Assembly: GCA_907165065.1 (NCBI GenBank)
Contig: OU015525.1
Location: 53,453,537-53,517,536 of the forward strand
Reading direction: 5' to 3'
DNA from: Caprimulgus europaeus
Taxonomy: Eukaryota > Chordata > Aves > Caprimulgiformes > Caprimulgidae
Length of the DNA: 64,000 nucleotides
Positions 40,901 through 52,542 of the stretch are shown here, in pieces. Both the position numbers and the translations under genes were made by a program. The notes under the pieces are model-generated. The model did not search any database, was not told where the DNA came from, and saw nothing but the letters and a program-made list of their open reading frames with translations. How positions within the stretch are numbered: the first letter of the stretch is position 1; each line of letters starts with the position of its first letter.

Positions 40901-43607
40901 ACCCTGTACCTTGTGAACAACTAACACTCCTCAAGAGTTTCAGGAGTACTTTACTTGAGCAATGCATGAGAAAATCATGTCCTAATTAAAGAATAATCAC
41001 TAACTAACCCAGAGCTATTTGCATGGAAACATATTTGTGATTACATTGCTCAGAAATATGGGTATATCCAAAGCATGGGCAACTTGTATCCTGACCAAAA
41101 CTATAAGGCTATACTCCTTTGCCTTTATTTCCCTTAGCTGTAGAGCTGACAATAGAATTTGGTTGCTTTGGTGCTCCAATGATTTGTTTTTACATCTTCT
41201 ACAATGATGGTAGCTACTAAAGAATTATCTACCTCATGTCCATCTTTTCCTTTCTTTTCTGGTTTCTTCTTCCCATTGGAAATCCCTGTGTACATTGTGC
41301 CAGTAAACACTGGTCTTGTTTTTAGTATTGGATAATAAGAACTGTCTAGTGAATCGCTTTCAGTTAGAAGTCAGGCTATGTGAAGTCTTGCCTTTGCTGG
41401 AGCCTCAGCCAAATGAATAAAGCTGTCCTGATTTAGTCAAGGACACAATTTGACTCTTGGCCTATCACATTCATTAAGATATGAGCTTCCAAAGTTTTTT
41501 AATCTTGTTTTTACTAAAGAAACAATATGGATCTTTAAAATTGATGCATTAAAAAGGTTTTATTCACAGTCTTCCCTTTCTTTTCATTATATTATCATAA
41601 GATTAAAAAAAAGGAGGGGGGAAGGGGTGTCGGTCCTTGGAAGATATTTTCTCAAAAGAGACATAGATTTTGCTTCTTTATACACTCTCCCTGTGGAGGT
41701 TGGGAAATGAGACCAAGAATATGGCATTTTTAGCTACCCTGATTATGTACATGGTTCACGATATTCACCTGCCACAAGCTAGAGTAGCCTGTTGCAACAC
41801 TGCTGAGTGTGAGGCAAAATTGTGCTGTCAGCTCCCTTCCACCAGCTCCACAGTGCTAGCAGAACCTGGTTGCTACTTTCTTCACTATTGATTTCACCTG
41901 TGTTACGAGGCTGGAAGGATTTTTTTATCTTAATAAACCTGATTCACTGTAAATCTATTCAGAATGCCATTCTCAGGGTTAGATACTTTGAGCAGTGGAA
42001 TTAGATGAGCCAGTTGCTAATGTTTACCACTATTTTCTTCACTGGATCTTAATAAGCAGAAAAACTACTTTTATGTTTGATTTTCTCAAATTGCTGAAGT
42101 AAGTTTAACCATCCTCTCTACTTCGATATTCCCAACTGAAATTTATCTCACTTTTTTATATCCTGAAGCCTTTTGTATAAATGATATGGGATTTTATCAT
42201 AAAAGCATCCTATAGTTCTCCTTTTTAAAAAAATCAATGGTCCTTTCAGTCTTCTGGCAAAGGAAGTCCATCTGAGTGAAATCCTGTTTGCTATCAAGTT
42301 TGCAGGCCACTGAGTGTATTCTCTCAGGACAGATTTTATTTATGTTGTATTTGATTTTGTTACCCAAATAGCTCAGAGGATAAGACTGAATAAAACAACT
42401 GCAACATTATTTCAGGTTTCCAATTGGAAGAGCTGCCTGTCTTTTAAATATCTGACATTTTTGGCATTTTGAATGCTGCTCCTGTGCATTGGCTCCAAAT
42501 GGGGAAGACAAAATTTCTGCCCCAAGGCATTGTTGCTTGTTGATAAACAGCCAATTTAGCAATTTAAAGAGCAATTTAAAGATTGGCTGTTGTAGACTCA
42601 TCAGAGCCCTCAGCTGCAGGTTCAACTGGAAAGCTGGGGCTGTTCCATCAGGCTCAGGGACAGTGAGGCAGCAGGTTTAAGAAAAGAGGGGCTCCAAGGG
42701 CTCCCACCAGGATGCAAAGGACAGCAGAAGAAATAGAAGGTTGGTTTGAGGCACTAAAGTTATTTTCACTGAGTACTCTGCAAAGCGTTTTTTAAATTCT
42801 TGATTATTTTTTACCTAAGAGCATGCAGATGAGCTGCTGCTGCCTCATGTACAGGCAAACACAGATTTGTCTTATGATGAGTCCTAAAACTGCTGAGAAC
42901 AAAGGCAAAACTCAGCTGCCAAGAAGAGGTGACAGTGCTTGAAAGTCACACCCTGGGCTTCAGAGCCCCTTCTCTGCTGTGCCGCACACACTTCCCCTGT
43001 TTTCACGCAGTGTAGAATGATTTCTGGAGTGGAAAGAAATTAATTTGACTACAGACAAGGTCTTTTTTTCCCCCTAAAACTCTTTTTGCAGTTCACTGGT
43101 AAAGTGTTAGTATATAGTCTAGGGGAGGACATCCATCCCTTGGTAATCTGCTGGTGTCCAAATTGTGAAAGGCAGTGAACAGCCTGGATTCTGACAGGTG
43201 CTTAGGAGCAATGGACATTTGACATGTGTCAGACAGTCCTCAAAAAGATTTGTGGACAAAATAATTAAAAGTAGGATGGATTGCAATTTGACAAGGACCT
43301 TTCGCTTAGTACAATTAGGTACAGCAATATACTTAGCTAATTTCAGTCATTATATAGGACGGCACTCATCAGCTACAGTGAGCTGCAATATTACTGACCT
43401 CAACTTGATCCAAATCTGTGCAGCCTGGGGAATATTAATTCTCAGGCTCAGCTATGAAAAATGTACTCTGGCAAATCACAACAGGTTGTTTAAACTTGGC
43501 AAAAGAGTGTAAGCTGAAAATGATAACGCTGTTGCTTGAACTATAGCAGTTTCTGTCCATAGACGTTTACCTTCACTGCAGTCTGATCATTTTTCCTTGC
43601 CTATCAG
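37976..43607 (+). other. Intron b-c
   Basis: The longest intron recognised, about 5.6 kb. Mammalian ARHGAP28 has roughly 40-50 more residues at this point than the exons found here supply, so one phase 0/0 exon may be hidden in it. I could not identify it with confidence. The intron contains an A/C-rich low-complexity tract (39832-39913) and otherwise shows nothing I can name. Confidence 0.75.
39832..39913. repeat. A/C-rich low-complexity tract
   Basis: About 80 bases almost wholly of A and C, with AAAC, CCAAACCC and CAACAACAA units. On the minus strand it gives phenylalanine/valine-rich open frames, which are artefacts. Confidence 0.85.
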
Positions 43608-43695
43608 CCCACATTTGAGACAGTTCCAGTGTCACCAGTTCCTTCTAATGGTATCCAGCTTCCTCGGCAGAAGCCAGTTTGGAAATCAGTTAGCT
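43608..43695 (+). CDS. ARHGAP28: ARHGAP28-like exon c, 88 nt
   Basis: The exon lies between a pyrimidine-rich acceptor (TTTTTCCTTGCCTATCAG) and a good donor (TTAGCT|GTGAGT). It enters in phase 0 and leaves in phase 1, exactly what is needed to join the exon ending at 37975 to the exon starting at 45630; a direct join of those two would break the frame. It encodes residues 141-169, starting PTFETVPVSPVPSNG. This resembles the ETIPVLPVHSNGS segment I recall from human ARHGAP28 at the same place. The rest of the exon is poorly conserved. It has no in-frame ATG-led open frame of useful length and is easily missed. Confidence 0.8.
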
Positions 43696-45629
43696 GTGAG
43701 TATGCCAATGTGTAACCAGCATTCACTTCCTCCTAGAAAAATGATAGAAAGAAAGATCCTATTGTGGTTCAGAGGTTAGTCCCCTCTTCTATGTTTGGGC
43801 CATGCTGCATATATTTCCTTGAAATTATTGTCAGCTTATTGTCATGCAGGAGCCAAAGTTTCCCATTCAAGACTGATGTTGTACAGACACAGGCTGCTGC
43901 CCTTGAGGCATCCGTGCCTAAGAAGTACTGATCGTTGCAAGACTGGGAATGTAAAAATAACCTCTAAACTATATGGTGCAGAATTTGTCCAAAATATGTT
44001 AGCAGTGTGTTTTCTTGTTGCAAATCATGACAAGAAAGATGCATACTTCCTTCACATTTCTTCTCCAGTACTGCAGAAACTGTAGTACTAGTAATCAATA
44101 TTTTTTTCTGGTTCTGCCCTATTATTTTGATTTGCTAACTGTTATTTTGGACATTCCTTAAACACTTTGCCCTGACAGTGACTGGTAGTGCTAATGAAAA
44201 TTATAACTCTGCTCTATTCAGTGTCTGGATAACTGTCAACAGCCTTCCATGGGAATTTCCATCCTTTATTTTGAAAGCTCTTCCCATCAGCATTGTTCAG
44301 GGCTTAACTAAAGGGTTATTAATATCTGAGTTTCTAAACAAATCTCCTAGATGTTTACCACTGTATACAGTGCCACAGGCATTTCGCCTGGTTGCAAAAG
44401 CTGCTCTGCTGATACCTCTGCTCTGCAAGCAGTTGTACAAGAACAGATGGTGAACCAAATGGCCAGGGGTACCACAAACCTTTTGTGGTCCCAGGTCCAA
44501 AGGTGGAAAGAGAGATTAAAACATCCTAAATGACCTGGCCATTAGGCAACATCTAAGACCACAGTTTAGAATCCATGAGCCACTTAATAACACACTTAAC
44601 TTTTTCATACCAGACTTGCAAAGCCAAGGGTGTTGCAAAAAATATTAAAGTCCTTGTATCTGTAAATGCAAAGATTCAAAAATTGTGGGTCATCCACATG
44701 TTTATAAAATATGTAATTCTTTTTAATTCAGTTTCTGATGGCTTTTGAATGCACTTGGGTCATGTTTGTAAACTCTTCTCTGCAGTCCTTGGGGGCTGAA
44801 ATTTTACTCCACTTCCAGTGAAAACTATGACTCTGTTCCAATTACGTGAGTTTAGGAGCCGGACCTTAAGATAAAATCTAAAACTATCCTAAGAGATCAG
44901 TCATGAAAGTTGGCAACACTGGAACTCATGCATATTATCACACTTTGGACTCCATGACAATAGGATTTTTCTGTACTTGATTGCACTGATTTCAAAAATT
45001 TTCCTCTGGCATCCACTAATTTCAGCAAGTGACTCAATTTTAGAGTTGAACAATAAGTAATTTCACAACATTTACCAGAAATTCTAGTAGATATAGTGTT
45101 TTTCAAACTGGAATATTATACATTGGGTCCTGTTTTGGTGCTACACACCTAAACTAGCCACTGTGAGAAATATATGTATGTGGGCATATAAAATATATGC
45201 ACAATGTCTTATGATTATAAATAAGTCAACAGTGACATGAGAAACTGTGTCAACGACATTTTTCTGTCAGAAACTTTTTTTTTTAATTGTTCATTAGACA
45301 AGTGCCAATGCAGTTTTTTGGCCTAGGTAGACAAGAATGGAGTACAAAAACTTGATAATTCCTGACAAACAGGAAGTTCCAGCTTGACTATCTTTCTCAC
45401 GAAAAGCAACACGTTAAATAATCTAAAATGAAAATAGGGATTTTATTTCTGAGTGGTTATTTCCTCCAGACAAAACAGGAACATGCTGTGGTTTACACTG
45501 AAATTCCTTTTGAAGCACTTCCTTTATTACTTTCTCAAGATTTTTGTCATCTTGGTTCATTTTTTTAATGTCTCTGTACTAAATGCAAGCATACATTCAG
45601 TGTTCATCTATTGTTTCCCTTATTTTCAG
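43696..45629 (+). other. Intron c-d
   Basis: GT-AG intron of about 1.9 kb. It holds a small nested inverted repeat (44459-44542). No exon or transposon recognised. Confidence 0.85.
44459..44542. repeat. Nested inverted repeat
   Basis: Outer arms ATGGCCAGG (44459-44467) and CCTGGCCAT (44534-44542) are perfect reverse complements. Just inside the left arm, ACCACAAA CCT TTTGTGGT (44471-44489) forms a perfect 8-bp stem with a 3-base loop. It could be a remnant of a palindromic DNA element or chance. Confidence 0.6.
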
Positions 45630-45787
45630 CTAAAAGCTGTCTAGATTGCGGACTAGATAAAGGCAGCCCATCCGTAACAGAAGAGCTCTCCTATGAGGTC
45701 TCTTTCTCTGAATCCATTACAGTCCTTCCAAAAACCCAAGAATGGCCGAAAACCCATAAGTTCAAAAAGGAAGATTCTGCTTTGCCT
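45630..45787 (+). CDS. ARHGAP28: ARHGAP28-like exon d
   Basis: The acceptor is CCCTTATTTTCAG and the donor CCT|GTAAGT. The exon enters in phase 1 and leaves in phase 0. It encodes residues 170 (split serine) to 222. The block EELSYEVSFSESIT matches the EELSFEVSYSE motif of ARHGAP28, and KFKKEDSALP matches its following lysine-rich KKED stretch. ARHGAP18 has a weaker counterpart (LEVSFAE). The first part (KSCLDCGLDKGSPSVT) is not conserved. A long minus-strand open frame overlaps this exon and is a shadow. Confidence 0.92.
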
Positions 45788-48636
45788 GTAAGTTTGTTCT
45801 TGACGTATTTCCTCTATTGTTTCTTTAACACCAAGTAGAGTACAGCTGGTGTGAAATCTCTGTGCTTTAGTGTGTCTAGGTTTTTTTGTGATGAGGATAA
45901 CTTGGTGTCTTGTGGAGAGTAAGGATATCTCTGCATTCATCATAATTTTGGCAAACCAAATATTCATCCTTGCTCCTTGTAATAGCAAACCTGGGACCCC
46001 AGACTTCACTACAACAAACACATACACACAAAATATTCTCTGCAACAGCTTAGACAATTTCCAGTCCATAAAGCGGGGAAGCTGATAACAAACAGGGAAG
46101 AGAAGTTGGTACATTGAATATCGTGGACCTGTGGATGAATCACAGAATGTCAGGGATTGGAAGGGACCTCAAAAGATCATCTAGTCCAATCCCCCAATCC
46201 TGATTAGTATCAAGAAAGGCCAGTATTGTGCTGGAGATGAACTAGTCTGCATGCAGGACATCATTGTGTGTGCTCAGAAGAGTACATGAGAAATATGGTG
46301 TATGACATCACCACAGACAGAGAGTTTCTAAATAGTCAACAATTACATGTGTAGATATTGACGTTTCTTTTACTTCCCATCGTGGCTCACATGGTAATGG
46401 GCCCCAGCAAAAAATCACCTCTCGCTCTGTTACACAGAGTGACCAGTCATTTACATTCTGAAGGAGTGTCCCCTCATCCTCAAGGTGGGCCAACAGGGAT
46501 AGATTGAAGTCTATACAACATCATACCTCCTTGCTAGCAGGTTCTCCAGGGCAGATCTAATCCATTAACATAACCAGCTTCATGGATAGCATATACTGAG
46601 CTGCACAGAAAGAGATTATATGTCATAAAATAGCATGTTCCCTGCAGCTCCCAGAAGAGCCAACTCAACATCACTGTCTGCGTAGGCTTACATACAATTT
46701 CCCCGGTATGAGACCATACTCAGTGTGACTTAGTTAAAGACATTACAGAACTAAGAGTTGGTAAACATTTCAGGCCCATCTTAGTACATTGCATAGTTCC
46801 ACACAGAAACAACCTGTCACACAATATCAGATATGATCCTTAGCCAAAATGCTAGTAATCTAATTTCAGGATAGCAAAGTAAAAGTACCCTTCAGTGCTG
46901 CATTTTGTGACTCCACTGTTTGAAAGAAAAATCTCTGGAAAATTATGACACAAGACAGAAAAAGAGACCCAGCTCCAAAACTTGTGTTAACACTGCATCA
47001 CATCATAGTGACCCCAAGAGTCAATTAGCCACCATGGAAAAGTCTTTGTAGCTACCCTTTGTAATTGGTTTTGGAGTCTGTCTTTTTTTTCTTGGCAAAC
47101 ATACTTTTTCTCTTTGCCCTCAGAAAATATATGTATACTGTGTGGTTTTTTTGTATTTTCAAGACTATTTATTGTGTTTTGACTGCTTTTAGACTTTTTG
47201 CATCACTGGAACCAAAATGTGTAGATATTCTTTAGTATTTTATGTGTCTTCAGAAGATTATACCTATGTAGCCTTTGTTGCATTAAGTCTCAGCATAAGA
47301 GTAACAGTGGTATTGCTGCATTCTAGGGAGGGAAGATTCTGGCCAGAAAAAATGTGCCAGCCAGCATGTAAACTAGTTATTCCATCCCCTACACTCTTTG
47401 TCCCCCAATTATGATTAACCCCTATTGAAAGACCAAGTGCAATGTGATTTAGGAAGTCCTAACCTGCATGATCTAGGTGCCCTTTGTCATCTCTTATTTT
47501 TGAAAGGAAGTGTAACTTTAATTCTTTTTTTGTTTGCTTTTTTCTTAATCTGTTTGACTGGATTCATCTAAAAATGGGTTAAACTTACTGAGTCCAAATT
47601 TGTTTAAAAAAAGGGAGGACTGGGCTGAAATTTCCAGAAGAAAAACACTATTAAAGGCTAGGTTTCCACTCAGGTCTCTAAAGGGAGGAGATTATTTGTA
47701 ATGCTATTTATTTATACCTCTGACTAACAATTACTGGTTTAAATTACAATTATTTTTAAAAACATACAATAGCCAAGATCCACAGTTCTTTGAAAAGTAT
47801 GTGTTTTACTATAGCTCTGTTAGTATGTCTAACAATTATGTCCAAACCTGATGGGTATTTATTCTTTTTGACATTAGTACAAATGCTTCTGTCATGACAC
47901 AACATTCCTGGCTCTGTTTCATGTCACTGCAGTTTCTAAGATATGTAGACATCTTCACACGATCCCATATTACTAAGCATTATTTAGTTCAAGCCTACAT
48001 GAATAAATTATTTCTTATCTGCTAGAAGTCCTTTTTCTAAGACTAAATGCTTCTTGAGTAATAAAAAGTACCAGTAAATTGGCAGATTAGCATCAAGACT
48101 AAGTGATTTTGTTTCTGGGTTTTTTCTCAGATCTTTAGTTTGAATTTTTCTGTAAGACCTCAGAAATTAATAGTAATATGCAAAGCAGGTATGGATTCAT
48201 TACATACACGATTAGTATACAACTATATCCATGATGAACTGCGTCAGCTACTTCAACAGCATTAAAAAACACTCTGAGGGAGGCAGAAGCAGAGCAAAGT
48301 GTTATATCCTGCTGAAACTGGGCAAAAGATGAAGTAGCACATAGCTCATTTGTCCCAGCTGGAGTACAGGCACTGATTTTAACACCTCTGCTCCACCTCT
48401 GCACTGCCTACCAGCCAAACTGCAACGGAAAAGGAGGAGCAAGAAGCTCAATTTTATGTTTCAGATGGATGCAAGTTATACATATCAGGACAATATAGAG
48501 AGTTATAGTTCAGCTCTTTGGTGTTATCCATCCACCCTAAAGTGGCTTCCTATCACATGTGGGCATCTCTTTCAAAATACAAATTCACATTCTGTATTTT
48601 TTGTGCAAATAAAGATGCAACCCATCTCTATTGTAG
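45788..48636 (+). other. Intron d-e
   Basis: GT-AG intron of about 2.8 kb, containing a CR1 3' fragment at 46138. No other feature recognised. Confidence 0.85.
46138..46205 (-). mobile_element. CR1 LINE 3'-end fragment
   Basis: GAATCACAGAATGTCAGG, then TTGGAAGGGACCTC and AAGATCATCTAGTCCAA, follow the reverse complement of the extreme 3' end of avian CR1 elements. The fragment fades out around 46205, so only the 3' tip is present. Confidence 0.75.
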
Positions 48637-48802
48637 AAATTCATAGTTCGGAAAAGCCGGTTTGGACTGACAGAGGTTGGAGATCTCTCTCCTGAAGACA
48701 TGAAAAAGATTCGCTACCTCTCCCTGATTGAGCTAACGGCCTTCTATGATGCACTGGGGGTGGAGCTGAAGAGGAACCGTGCAGAGAGGGTGCGGGGACG
48801 AG
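48637..48802 (+). CDS. ARHGAP28: ARHGAP28-like exon e (conserved pre-GAP linker)
   Basis: The acceptor is CCATCTCTATTGTAG. The donor is CGAG|GTACTG, which lacks the usual AAGT and is weak. The exon enters in phase 0 and leaves in phase 1. It encodes residues 223-277: KFIVRKSRFGLTEVGDLSPE, then DMKKIRYLSLIELTAFYDAL and a basic ELKRNRAERVRGR tail. The order and sequence match ARHGAP28 and, less closely, ARHGAP18. This linker precedes the catalytic domain throughout the family. Confidence 0.94.
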
Positions 48803-48913
48803 GTACTGTGCTGTGGTATCCCCATGGTGGCCACCTGGGTGCCATTCAGCGTAGCTAAGATGCGTATGAGGCTCTGTTTTCTCTCTTTCACATTTGTTGT
48901 TATTATTTTTAAG
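48803..48913 (+). other. Very short intron e-f, 111 nt
   Basis: This intron is 111 nt, far shorter than the others. It starts with the weak donor GTACTG and ends in a T-rich tract and AAG. If retained, the reading frame runs about 20 codons and stops at the TAA near 48857, before the GAP domain. Confidence 0.85.
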
Positions 48914-49005
48914 AAAATGGTCTGTTTGGGGTTCCTCTCACCATACTGCTAGAGAATGATCAAAAGAAGGTTCCTGGAATAAAAGTTCCCCTCATCTTCC
49001 AAAAA
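48914..49005 (+). CDS. ARHGAP28: ARHGAP28-like exon f (start of RhoGAP domain)
   Basis: The acceptor is TATTATTTTTAAG and the donor CAAAAA|GTGAGT. The exon enters in phase 1 and leaves in phase 0. It encodes residues 278-308: ENGLFGVPLTILLENDQKK followed by VPGIKVPLIFQK. The G-[IL]-F-[GC]-VPL-T-x-LL block is the first signature of the RhoGAP domain in this family. The final VPLIFQK matches ARHGAP18 and differs from the VPLVLQK I recall for mammalian ARHGAP28. Confidence 0.94.
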
Positions 49006-50355
49006 GTGAGTATGACTTGTTCTGCTCAGCCACTAAGATTTGCTTTCATCATTTTCACTGACACTCAAAACAGTCACACAGAATCACACAGTCATCAGAT
49101 AAAAGAAGATTCAGGCTTTGCGGACTTGAAGGTGCCTACAGGTTGTCTGATTGCATGTTGTATTTTGAAAACCTTCTGACAAGGATCAAAAATTTGTTCC
49201 TTTTGTGTGTTTTGCATGTAGTAGGGACCTCTTTCTATTTTTGTAACTAGATGACGCCATACAGGAAAATTTGTGAAAGTCTGGTTTTCTGTTTCCCTTT
49301 CTCATTAAATTAGAGAGCTGTGAAAAATTGTGTGAGTGTACAGAAGCAGCAAAGATGAGTTGTCTCAGGAGTTTTAATTTCACATTAATTCAAACTATAG
49401 TTCTTACTTATCTATTATTTCCAGAATGGAAGTGGTATCTTCTCACTGAAGTTTGTGTGACAAGACAACGTCATTTTTATAAGTTATTTTACAGTATAAT
49501 GACAGAGTATAAGCAGAGGTCTTGGAGAAGGTACACGGACACAAGCATACATGCAATTACACAGGTTTACATGGGCTTGAAACTACAAGAAGTTTCCCCG
49601 TAAATACTGACAAAATGGGAAATGGTGTGGAGACTGACAATACTTGATTATTTACATGATTTTGCAATCAGTTCCACAGCTCCCCTATCAAGACAACATG
49701 GGAAATTAGAAGGATTCAACAGTTAGGGCAGGAAGTAGAGCTGATGGTGAACATCCAGAGCTGTATGAATAAATGCTAGGATTTTTTTTTTTCCCCTCAT
49801 TTTAAATTATGTTAAATCAAAACTTACTTTTTTTTTTATAAAGAAGTAGAGTGGAAAGCCTATTCTTCTATTCAGAGAAATTTCAAACTAAAATATCCTG
49901 GGATCATTTTCTAATCTGAGTTCTCAGCTCCCAGAAATGTGTTATCTATAGACCTTATCATTATACTTCTTAAGGAAAGACCTAAACATTTTTCAGAGGT
50001 TAATTTTCCCTCAAAACACCATTGTGTTCTACCCAGTATATCTGCCCTTTTATTAATATGTTTGTGTTAATTGTTCTATAGCATTACCAAGTCTCAAACC
50101 AAGGACAGAGGGGCTTATGGCATTATTAATATTCCATACTCTGCATAATCCATATTTCTGGGTCAGGAATATGGAGAATAAATTAAGGAGGTTTACTTAT
50201 AGGAGCTGGCATCTTTTCATTAGTAAATTACATAGAAATGTATCTTTTTCAAATGAGTTTCAGGGATACATAGACCGAAAAAAAAAAAAAAAAAAGTTGA
50301 TAGTATTTTTAAGTGCTTCTGAATATTTTCCTGGGTTTTGTTGGGCTTTTTTCAG
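49006..50355 (+). other. Intron f-g
   Basis: GT-AG intron of about 1.35 kb with a run of 18 A at 50278-50295 close to its 3' end. No exon or clear mobile element seen. Confidence 0.85.
50278..50295. repeat. Poly(A) tract, 18 A
   Basis: An uninterrupted run of 18 A, 60 bases upstream of the exon at 50356. Confidence 0.9.
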
Positions 50356-50433
50356 TTGCTGCTCAAGCTTGAAGAGACAGGCTTAGAAACTGAAGGAATT
50401 CTACGAGTGCCTGGATCTGCCTCCAGAGTCAAG
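50356..50433 (+). CDS. ARHGAP28: ARHGAP28-like exon g (arginine finger)
   Basis: The acceptor is GGGCTTTTTTCAG. The donor is AAG|GTACAC, a weak match. Both ends are in phase 0 and the exon has exactly 26 codons (residues 309-334). GLETEGILRVPGSASRVK carries the RhoGAP motif G-[IL]-[FL]-R-x-x-G; the catalytic arginine is residue 325, codon CGA at 50404-50406. This exon resembles ARHGAP18 and ARHGAP40 (EGILRVPGS) more than mammalian ARHGAP28 (EGIFRLSGC). Skipping it would keep the frame but remove the finger. Confidence 0.94.
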
Positions 50434-52094
50434 GTACACATTCATGCCAGTTGTCTGTGTCCTGGACCACGGACCCTGCGTAAAATGATACAGCACACAC
50501 AAATGCACATTGCACATAAATACTGATGTGTGTAGATCAGCATTTCTATTCCTAACAGTGAAAGGTCAGATTGATTCCTGGGAACCAATAAATCACAGAA
50601 TATGTGGTCTATTGCTTTGCATTTGTTAATGTTCTATATAAAGCACAGATTTGACTGTTGAATGCAATTTTTCTACACCAAACATTGAGGAATCCTTTCA
50701 GTTTATCTCTGTCATCCAAAATTGCTGTGATCTTATCTCTGTTTTAATTTATTTCAGAAATCCAGAGTTGCTAAACTGAGTGAACTTCAGATAAAGATTT
50801 TATTCTATGTAATTTTAACCTTTGTGTCATTTTATTTCTCATTTATCTTCTGTGATCTTACAATTTCAGGTTCCAAGTGAGAGATATTTGGCCTGCATTC
50901 ACTGTTTAGCAGCCTGGAGTACTGCATTTTCATAGGCTGTTTGCGGGCTGTGAACACAGATTAGTTGGTACCCAATATCCTGACATTGCCGTGCAGTAAT
51001 GCTTGCAATCTTTTCTCCAGACTAACTTGGTTCCGAGATCTGGAAACCTTTGGCAGAGACAAATTAGGAAAACAAATTTTTTCTGGGCTCAGTAGTGTTT
51101 ACCTCTTTCCCAGATTTTTGGTTTTTTCTAGTCTGTTTTTTTTTTTGTTTGGTTGATTGTTGTTTTGGTTTTTTTTAATCTGATTTGAGCAACTTCTCAT
51201 ATTGCATCCCAATCCCACTTCCCCATCCTCAAGAAAGCTATTCTTGCTTTCAGAGGCAGGAAGTCTCAACATTGTGGCAGCCACACAAAAAATAATGTTG
51301 GAAAATGCTAAACATTGATGGAGTAGGGATCATAAAAAATTACTATAGAAGAAAAAGTGGCACTATATGAAGTGCACCAAAGATAGTCAGTAGCCTCTCA
51401 GCTCCCTTTGTCGATTGGTAAAAGCACTCAGTACCTTGTGAAGTTCCACATCTTGCAGAAGAGAGCTCCTAATTTGGCCTGTACTTTTCAGCTTCCTCAT
51501 TTTTTAATACAAATACTCAAAGTACTATTTCATACAATCTCAATTTTTTCCAGTCTCTCGGGGGAGGTTGCACAGCATGGCTGTGCTCTGCCTAATTAAA
51601 TTACTTTCATTTTCTTTGCATATACTGTACTGTGCCTTGTTCATTTCTTATTCACAACCTACACTCAGGGAGCTGCTATGATATATGACTTTATATGTAA
51701 CTCTCCTATGCTGTGTGGTAAGTTAAACTGTCCATATGAAAGTTTTAAATTATTTGAGTTTTGGCTTCATTTAAGTCTGTCCAACAAGCCAACCAGCAAG
51801 AGAGAGATTTTTTCAAAGCATATCCTGATTTTATCCTTCAAGCCTTCATACATTATTATGACATTAGGATTTGAGGGCATTCCAATTTTATTTCAGTCTT
51901 GTTTGGAGAAAGAAAAGGCATATGGAAGTGATTTAAGGTTACTCTTCTATAAAGTAAAGAATATAAGAAGTAAATACAGGTTTTCATCTGTAATCTGGTT
52001 TGTAACAAAAGCTCCAGTGAACCAAATATGCATGATAGTCTACTGTAGGATCAGTCACCTTTAAAAAAAGGCAAAAAAGTTTTTCAAAAGTACC

Positions 52095-52190
52095 TAGGTG
52101 CATATATATTTATATATGTATAGAGGGGGTGAGTGTAGTATATAAAATATACATATATACTTGCCAGTGTGGGTATATATATCAAATGTT
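52095..52190. repeat. AT-rich microsatellite-like stretch
   Basis: Several short runs of alternating T and A (TATATATTTATATATGTA, ATATACATATATAC) separated by a G-rich spacer. It is scored as low-complexity sequence. Confidence 0.7.
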
Positions 52191-52490
52191 TATGTTTCAA
52201 AAATCTTACTTTCTATTTCTATGGATTTTTCCCAGTTCTCAGCAGAAAAATGTGGAATAGTTTCTCTCTCCTCTTGTGATTTTGATGAGGTGAGGATTTC
52301 TGTTCCATATTTCTCAGTCAGTTACCAGGAGATAATTTAATCCAGGTGTTTGCACAGATTATGTGCAAAGGCTGTGAATACTGAGGAAGCTGGGATAGCC
52401 GGAATTACAACCAGTAAAATGTGCTAGTAAAAATGAGGTTGTAACAGTATATACCAAATCCTGAATTACTTTATATTTCCTTATGTGCCA

Positions 52491-52542
52491 ACCATTTCAC
52501 TTCATTATGTGTGACCACCATTTCACTTCATTATGTGTGACC
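52491..52542. repeat. Perfect 26-bp tandem duplication
   Basis: The unit starting ACCATTTCACTTCATTATGT occupies 52491-52516 and is repeated without change at 52517-52542. The lack of any difference suggests a recent event. Confidence 0.95.

Noticed and set aside
45653..46114. Minus-strand open frame of 153 codons
   Set aside because: It lies antisense to the exon at 45630-45787 and runs into intron sequence. It resembles no family I know and has no splice or start context of its own.
49078..49160. Possible CR1 3' tip (CACAGAATCACACAGTCATC)
   Set aside because: It starts like a CR1 3' end, but the following bases do not hold the TTGGAAGGGACCT or GATCATCTAGTCC landmarks.
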